NCBI RefSeq assembly: GCF_024679245.1
Contig: NC_090178.1
Coordinates: forward strand, 4,572,702 to 4,636,701
Origin: Pseudorasbora parva
Lineage: Eukaryota; Chordata; Actinopteri; Cypriniformes; Gobionidae
DNA: 64,000 bases
Direction of reading: 5' to 3'
Each line of letters starts with the position of its first letter. Position 1 is the stretch's first letter. The notes beneath the pieces are model-generated. The model made no database searches. It was not told the origin of the DNA and worked only from the letters and a program-made list of their open reading frames with translations. The translations under genes were made by a program, and so were the position numbers. This document shows, piece after piece, positions 59,872-64,000 of this stretch.

Positions 59872-62635
59872 ATGCATTTTGTCCGTCTCGAGCCAAGGAT
59901 TCCAGCAATATAAGACACTCGAGGCTAAGCCTTACGGTTGAGGAGTTATGAGCCGTTTCGTACTTTTGGTCGCCGTTTCGTACTTTTGATCGCTGTAGCG
60001 CCCCCGTCAGGCCGATCGGGGCGGGCTTCGGTGACGTCTGCAGTGGTTGTGAGTACTACCAGCCCTGAAAGTTTCAAGTCTCTACGACTTACGGTTTGGT
60101 CTGCCCGAGCAGTTTTAGCTGGAAAATGATGCATCATGGGGAAATGAACAGTTCCAATAGGGTTTCAGCCTGACGCCTGACTTTGATTGGATTTTACTAC
60201 CCCTTACTATCAAAATGTTGAGATTTGGCCTCACGACTGTGCCTAGCGACCTATGTTTCCGAACTTCTGACGCTGGTTTCGTCTCGATCGGACCAGTGGT
60301 TTCGAAGATATCGGCTAATTTTCTTAAAGCGCTAAATTACAACGGTGCACAAACCATACGCCGAAACCTGGCAAGTGTGGTATCGTTGGACTCGGCAACG
60401 ATTCAGGAGTCTAAGGAGATGAGTCCCGTGAAAATAAGTCAACCACACCCAAAGTTATAAGCACTTTTAAAAAAAAATCTCAACTAGGTGGCGCTGTTTC
60501 GAAACTTCTCAGGCTACTTCAGGGCATCGTGGTGATGACCCATGCCGAGTTTCGTAACAATCCGTTCATGCGTTCATAAAATACAGCATTTTGGCACATA
60601 ATTCAAGATGGCCGACAGCCAAAATGGCCGACATGGTAAAATTGGACATCAGTCGACTCGGCATGACGTCTCGAATCTGACGAGACCACTTTTGTGATTT
60701 TTGGGCAAACGGTTCAGCAAAAAAAAGCAAAAATAGCCATTTTTCCTATCTCCGGGCCAGTAGGTGGCGCTGCGCCGAAACGCAGCAGGTTGCCTCAAGA
60801 CATGCTTGTGCCGACATGTACCAAGTTTGGTCTGAATACGATAAAGCGTTGCGGAGATACAGCCATACGTCTGTTTTCGCAAGCGCTACGTACAATTTGT
60901 TTGCGCGTTTAACGGAAAAGATTTGACGAATCAACTTGAATTCCATAACTTTTTGTCGACACTGGCTGAAGATGATCTGGTTCAATTTTCGTGCAAATCG
61001 GACGAACAGTCTAGGACGAGTTCGCAAAAGTAGGATTTTGGGGAAATTCAAAATGGCGGGACACATATAATGTCGGAAATGACGTCATAGGGTGCTTTCG
61101 GATTGGCAGGAGCTCAGAAATCTGAGGAAACAAGAATTTTGTTTCTAGCCCTTAAGGTTCAAAAGTTATTAGCATAAACATGAGTGCAACTTTGGACAGG
61201 TGGTGGCGCTAGAGGGATTGAGTTGGAGACACCAAAATTGGTGTATTTAATGTTGGGACTGCCCTCTATCAGAATGTCCAATCGTTACAACTTTCCCGCA
61301 AACGGTTCTATGGGCTGCCATAGACCTCCATGGCGGAAGAAGAAAATGCGACAACGGTTTCAATAGGTGCCTCCGCACCTTCGGTGCTTGGCCCCTAATA
61401 AAAAGGCAATAAAAAGGGTATAAAAAGGCCTATAAAAAATAGACCATAGGGTTTGAGCACTTGAGTTTTGAGCTGCTGGTTGCTAAAACTTTATCAAGCC
61501 TGGTGACATGTGCATCGCAGAGGTCAAAGGTCAAATTTTGCATTTTCAGCTCATTTATCATGAAAATGGGGTGTTTTTTTAATTTATTTTTTTACCTTTT
61601 AAACTGGTATGCCTCTACTGATGGCCCGATCTCCGCCAAAGTTTGCACGCGTCTTTACAATAATGCGGCGCACATGCTCAGCCGATTTGGTGAAGTTCTG
61701 CGCAAAGCAGGCAATTTTTAGTCATTTAAATGTCATTTTGCATAGGATAATATAGGGCATTTGTTTTTCACCAGTTTAACAGTTGGAGGGCCCGATCTCC
61801 GCCAAAGTTTGCACGCGTCTTTACAATAATGCGGCGCACATGCCCAGCCGATTTGGTGAAGTTCTGCGCAGAGCAGGCAATTTTTAGTCATTTAAATGTC
61901 ATTTTGCATAGGATAATATAGGGCATTTGTTTTTCACCAGTTTAACAGTTGGAGGGCCCGATCTCCGCCAAAGTTTGCACGCGTCTTTACAATAATGCGG
62001 CGCACATGCCCAGCCGATTTGGTGAAGTTCTGCGCAGAGCAGGCAATTTTTAGTCATTTAAATGTCAATTTGCATAGGATAATAATAGGGCATTTGTTTT
62101 CACCAATTTAACAGTTAAAGCGCCCCGGCAGCCATAAAAGTCTGCAAGCCTCTTTAGGGTCACGTGACGCATGCGCACGCGTGATTTCGTAAAGCTGTAT
62201 GCCAATCAGGCAGGAAGAGGGCCGCTTTCAGGCCTTTAATGGGATTTTCCATAGAAATACATCATTTTGACCCCTTTTTAACCATTATAGCGCCACCAAG
62301 TGGCCGGTCCCCACGTCCTGTTTTTACTTGGCAACAGAATGAGCTCTTACATAGGCGTGCTGAGTTTGGTGAAAATACCTCATTCCGTTCACGAGTTTTA
62401 GCCAATTTAGTAAAAGGGGCTACTCCCCCTTCCAACGTTTTGGCTGCCTTTAGGGTCCAGGAACCCAAATTTCCGTTTTTTTTAAATGGCTTTTGACAAT
62501 TAGACTCCAGAGAATCTCGCTGCGCTGGTTTGGTTCCGGTTGGGCCAAAAACCTAGGACTAGTTGGCAAAAGTAGGTTTTGCAAAAAACCCAAAATACCC
62601 GAATTTTTTCCCACTATTCCGAGCCAATCCGGGGC
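59872..62635. repeat. First unit of a 2,764-bp direct duplication
   Basis: From 59872 (ATGCATTTTGTCCGTCTCG) the sequence recurs at 62636 with a constant offset of 2,764 bases, so the unit is 59872-62635. It contains the right portion of a GGGGCCAAGC-family element ending CGGTGCTTGGCCCC at 61396, a 166-bp tandem array, and further family modules (GCGCCACCAAGTGGCC at 62290). Five pairs of open frames are preserved at the same offset. Confidence 0.85.
61624..62125. repeat. 166-bp tandem repeat, three units plus a partial
   Basis: GCCCGATCTCCGCCAAAGTT starts at 61624, 61790 and 61956, exactly 166 bases apart, with very few differences. A diverged fourth start (GCGCCCCGGCAGCCATAAAA) follows at about 62120. 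The high similarity suggests recent expansion. Confidence 0.9.
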
Positions 62636-64000
62636 ATGCATTTTGTCCGTCTCGAGCCAAGGATTCCAGCAATATAAGACACTCGAGGCTAAGCCTTACG
62701 GTTGAGGAGTTATGAGCCGTTTCGTACTTTTGGTCGCCGTTTCGTACTTTTGATCGCTGTAGCGCCCCCGTCAGGCCGATCGGGGCGGGCTTCGGTGACG
62801 TCTGCAGTGGTTGTGAGTACTACCAGCCCTGAAAGTTTCAAGTCTCTACGACTTACGGTTTGGTCTGCCCGAGCAGTTTTAGCTGGAAAATGATGCATCA
62901 TGGGGAAATGAACAGTTCCAATAGGGTTTCAGCCTGACGCCTGACTTTGATTGGATTTTACTACCCCTTACTATCAAAATGTTGAGATTTGGCCTCACGA
63001 CTGTGCCTAGCGACCTATGTTTCCGAACTTCTGACGCTGGTTTCGTCTCGATCGGACCAGTGGTTTCGAAGATATCGGCTAATTTTCTTAAAGCGCTAAA
63101 TTACAACGGTGCACAAACCATACGCCGAAACCTGGCAAGTGTGGTATCGTTGGACTCGGCAACGATTCAGGAGTCTAAGGAGATGAGTCCCGTGAAAATA
63201 AGTCAACCACACCCAAAGTTATAAGCACTTTTAAAAAAAAATCTCAACTAGGTGGCGCTGTTTCGAAACTTCTCAGGCTACTTCAGGGCATCGTGGTGAT
63301 GACCCATGCCGAGTTTCGTAACAATCCGTTCATGCGTTCATAAAATACAGCATTTTGGCACATAATTCAAGATGGCCGACAGCCAAAATGGCCGACATGG
63401 TAAAATTGGACATCAGTCGACTCGGCATGACGTCTCGAATCTGACGAGACCACTTTTGTGATTTTTGGGCAAACGGTTCAGCAAAAAAAAGCAAAAATAG
63501 CCATTTTTCCTATCTCCGGGCCAGTAGGTGGCGCTGCGCCGAAACGCAGCAGGTTGCCTCAAGACATGCTTGTGCCGACATGTACCAAGTTTGGTCTGAA
63601 TACGATAAAGCGTTGCGGAGATACAGCCATACGTCTGTTTTCGCAAGCGCTACGTACAATTTGTTTGCGCGTTTAACGGAAAAGATTTGACGAATCAACT
63701 TGAATTCCATAACTTTTTGTCGACACTGGCTGAAGATGATCTGGTTCAATTTTCGTGCAAATCGGACGAACAGTCTAGGACGAGTTCGCAAAAGTAGGAT
63801 TTTGGGGAAATTCAAAATGGCGGGACACATATAATGTCGGAAATGACGTCATAGGGTGCTTTCGGATTGGCAGGAGCTCAGAAATCTGAGGAAACAAGAA
63901 TTTTGTTTCTAGCCCTTAAGGTTCAAAAGTTATTAGCATAAACATGAGTGCAACTTTGGACAGGTGGTGGCGCTAGAGGGATTGAGTTGGAGACACCAAA
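62636..64000. repeat. Second unit of the 2,764-bp duplication (runs off window)
   Basis: The 1,365 bases to the window end correspond to 59872-61236 with no length change and no difference that I could see. The element right end and 166-bp array would be expected beyond 64000 if the duplication is complete. Confidence 0.85.

Noticed and set aside
59938..63830. Paired identical small frames as a tandem gene family
   Set aside because: Identity is explained by the DNA duplication; the frames lie on both strands of a repeat element and have no domain.

Overview
This window looks like nuclear DNA from a ray-finned fish, most likely a cyprinid. It has no compact operons. It shows four short coding exons with matching splice phases, separated by introns of 10 to 21 kb that are packed with DNA transposons of kinds common in carp and zebrafish relatives: TTAA-target elements, hAT, Tc1-like, and broken RTE- and L2/CR1-like LINEs.

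The only host gene I can support is one plus-strand gene that I read as iglon5 (IgLON family member 5, a GPI-anchored neuronal Ig-domain cell-adhesion protein). Its exons lie at 1153-1234, 11730-11962, 28140-28259 and 48965-49096. They encode the start of Ig1, the rest of Ig1, the first half of Ig2 and the second half of Ig2. Intron phases run 1, 2, 1, 1, 1, and every junction rejoins the frame. The signal-peptide exon lies upstream of the window. The Ig3 and GPI-signal exons lie downstream, after the last intron, which fills 49097-64000.

Intron 1235-11729 holds a 35-bp minisatellite of about 34 copies, several copies of one TTAA element (element A, termini AGGTGCACTATG), an RTE-like LINE tail and a TA-rich hAT element. 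Intron 11963-28139 holds nested TTAA and hAT elements (three with exact 8-bp or TTAA duplications), an L2/CR1-like reverse-transcriptase fragment, and a TTAA foldback element with arms of nearly 400 bp. Intron 28260-48964 holds a Tc1-like transposon with an uninterrupted DD34E transposase frame (34221-35846), a hAT inserted into a palindromic element, a hAT hosting a THAP-domain remnant, a broken DD37E Tc1-like element, a 140-bp (GT)n tract and a decayed third Tc1 copy.

The last 10.5 kb (53501-64000) is almost entirely one repeat family with GGGGCCAAGC termini, built of internally repeated modules. It includes a direct duplication with a 2,764-bp period that appears identical over at least 1,365 bp and runs off the end of the window. 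Two TTAA elements (16571-17756 and 49276-50268) each carry a short exon-like reading frame that recalls the same fish protein family. This is the most unusual coding signal outside the host gene.

No tRNA, rRNA, CRISPR array or virus-derived gene was recognised.
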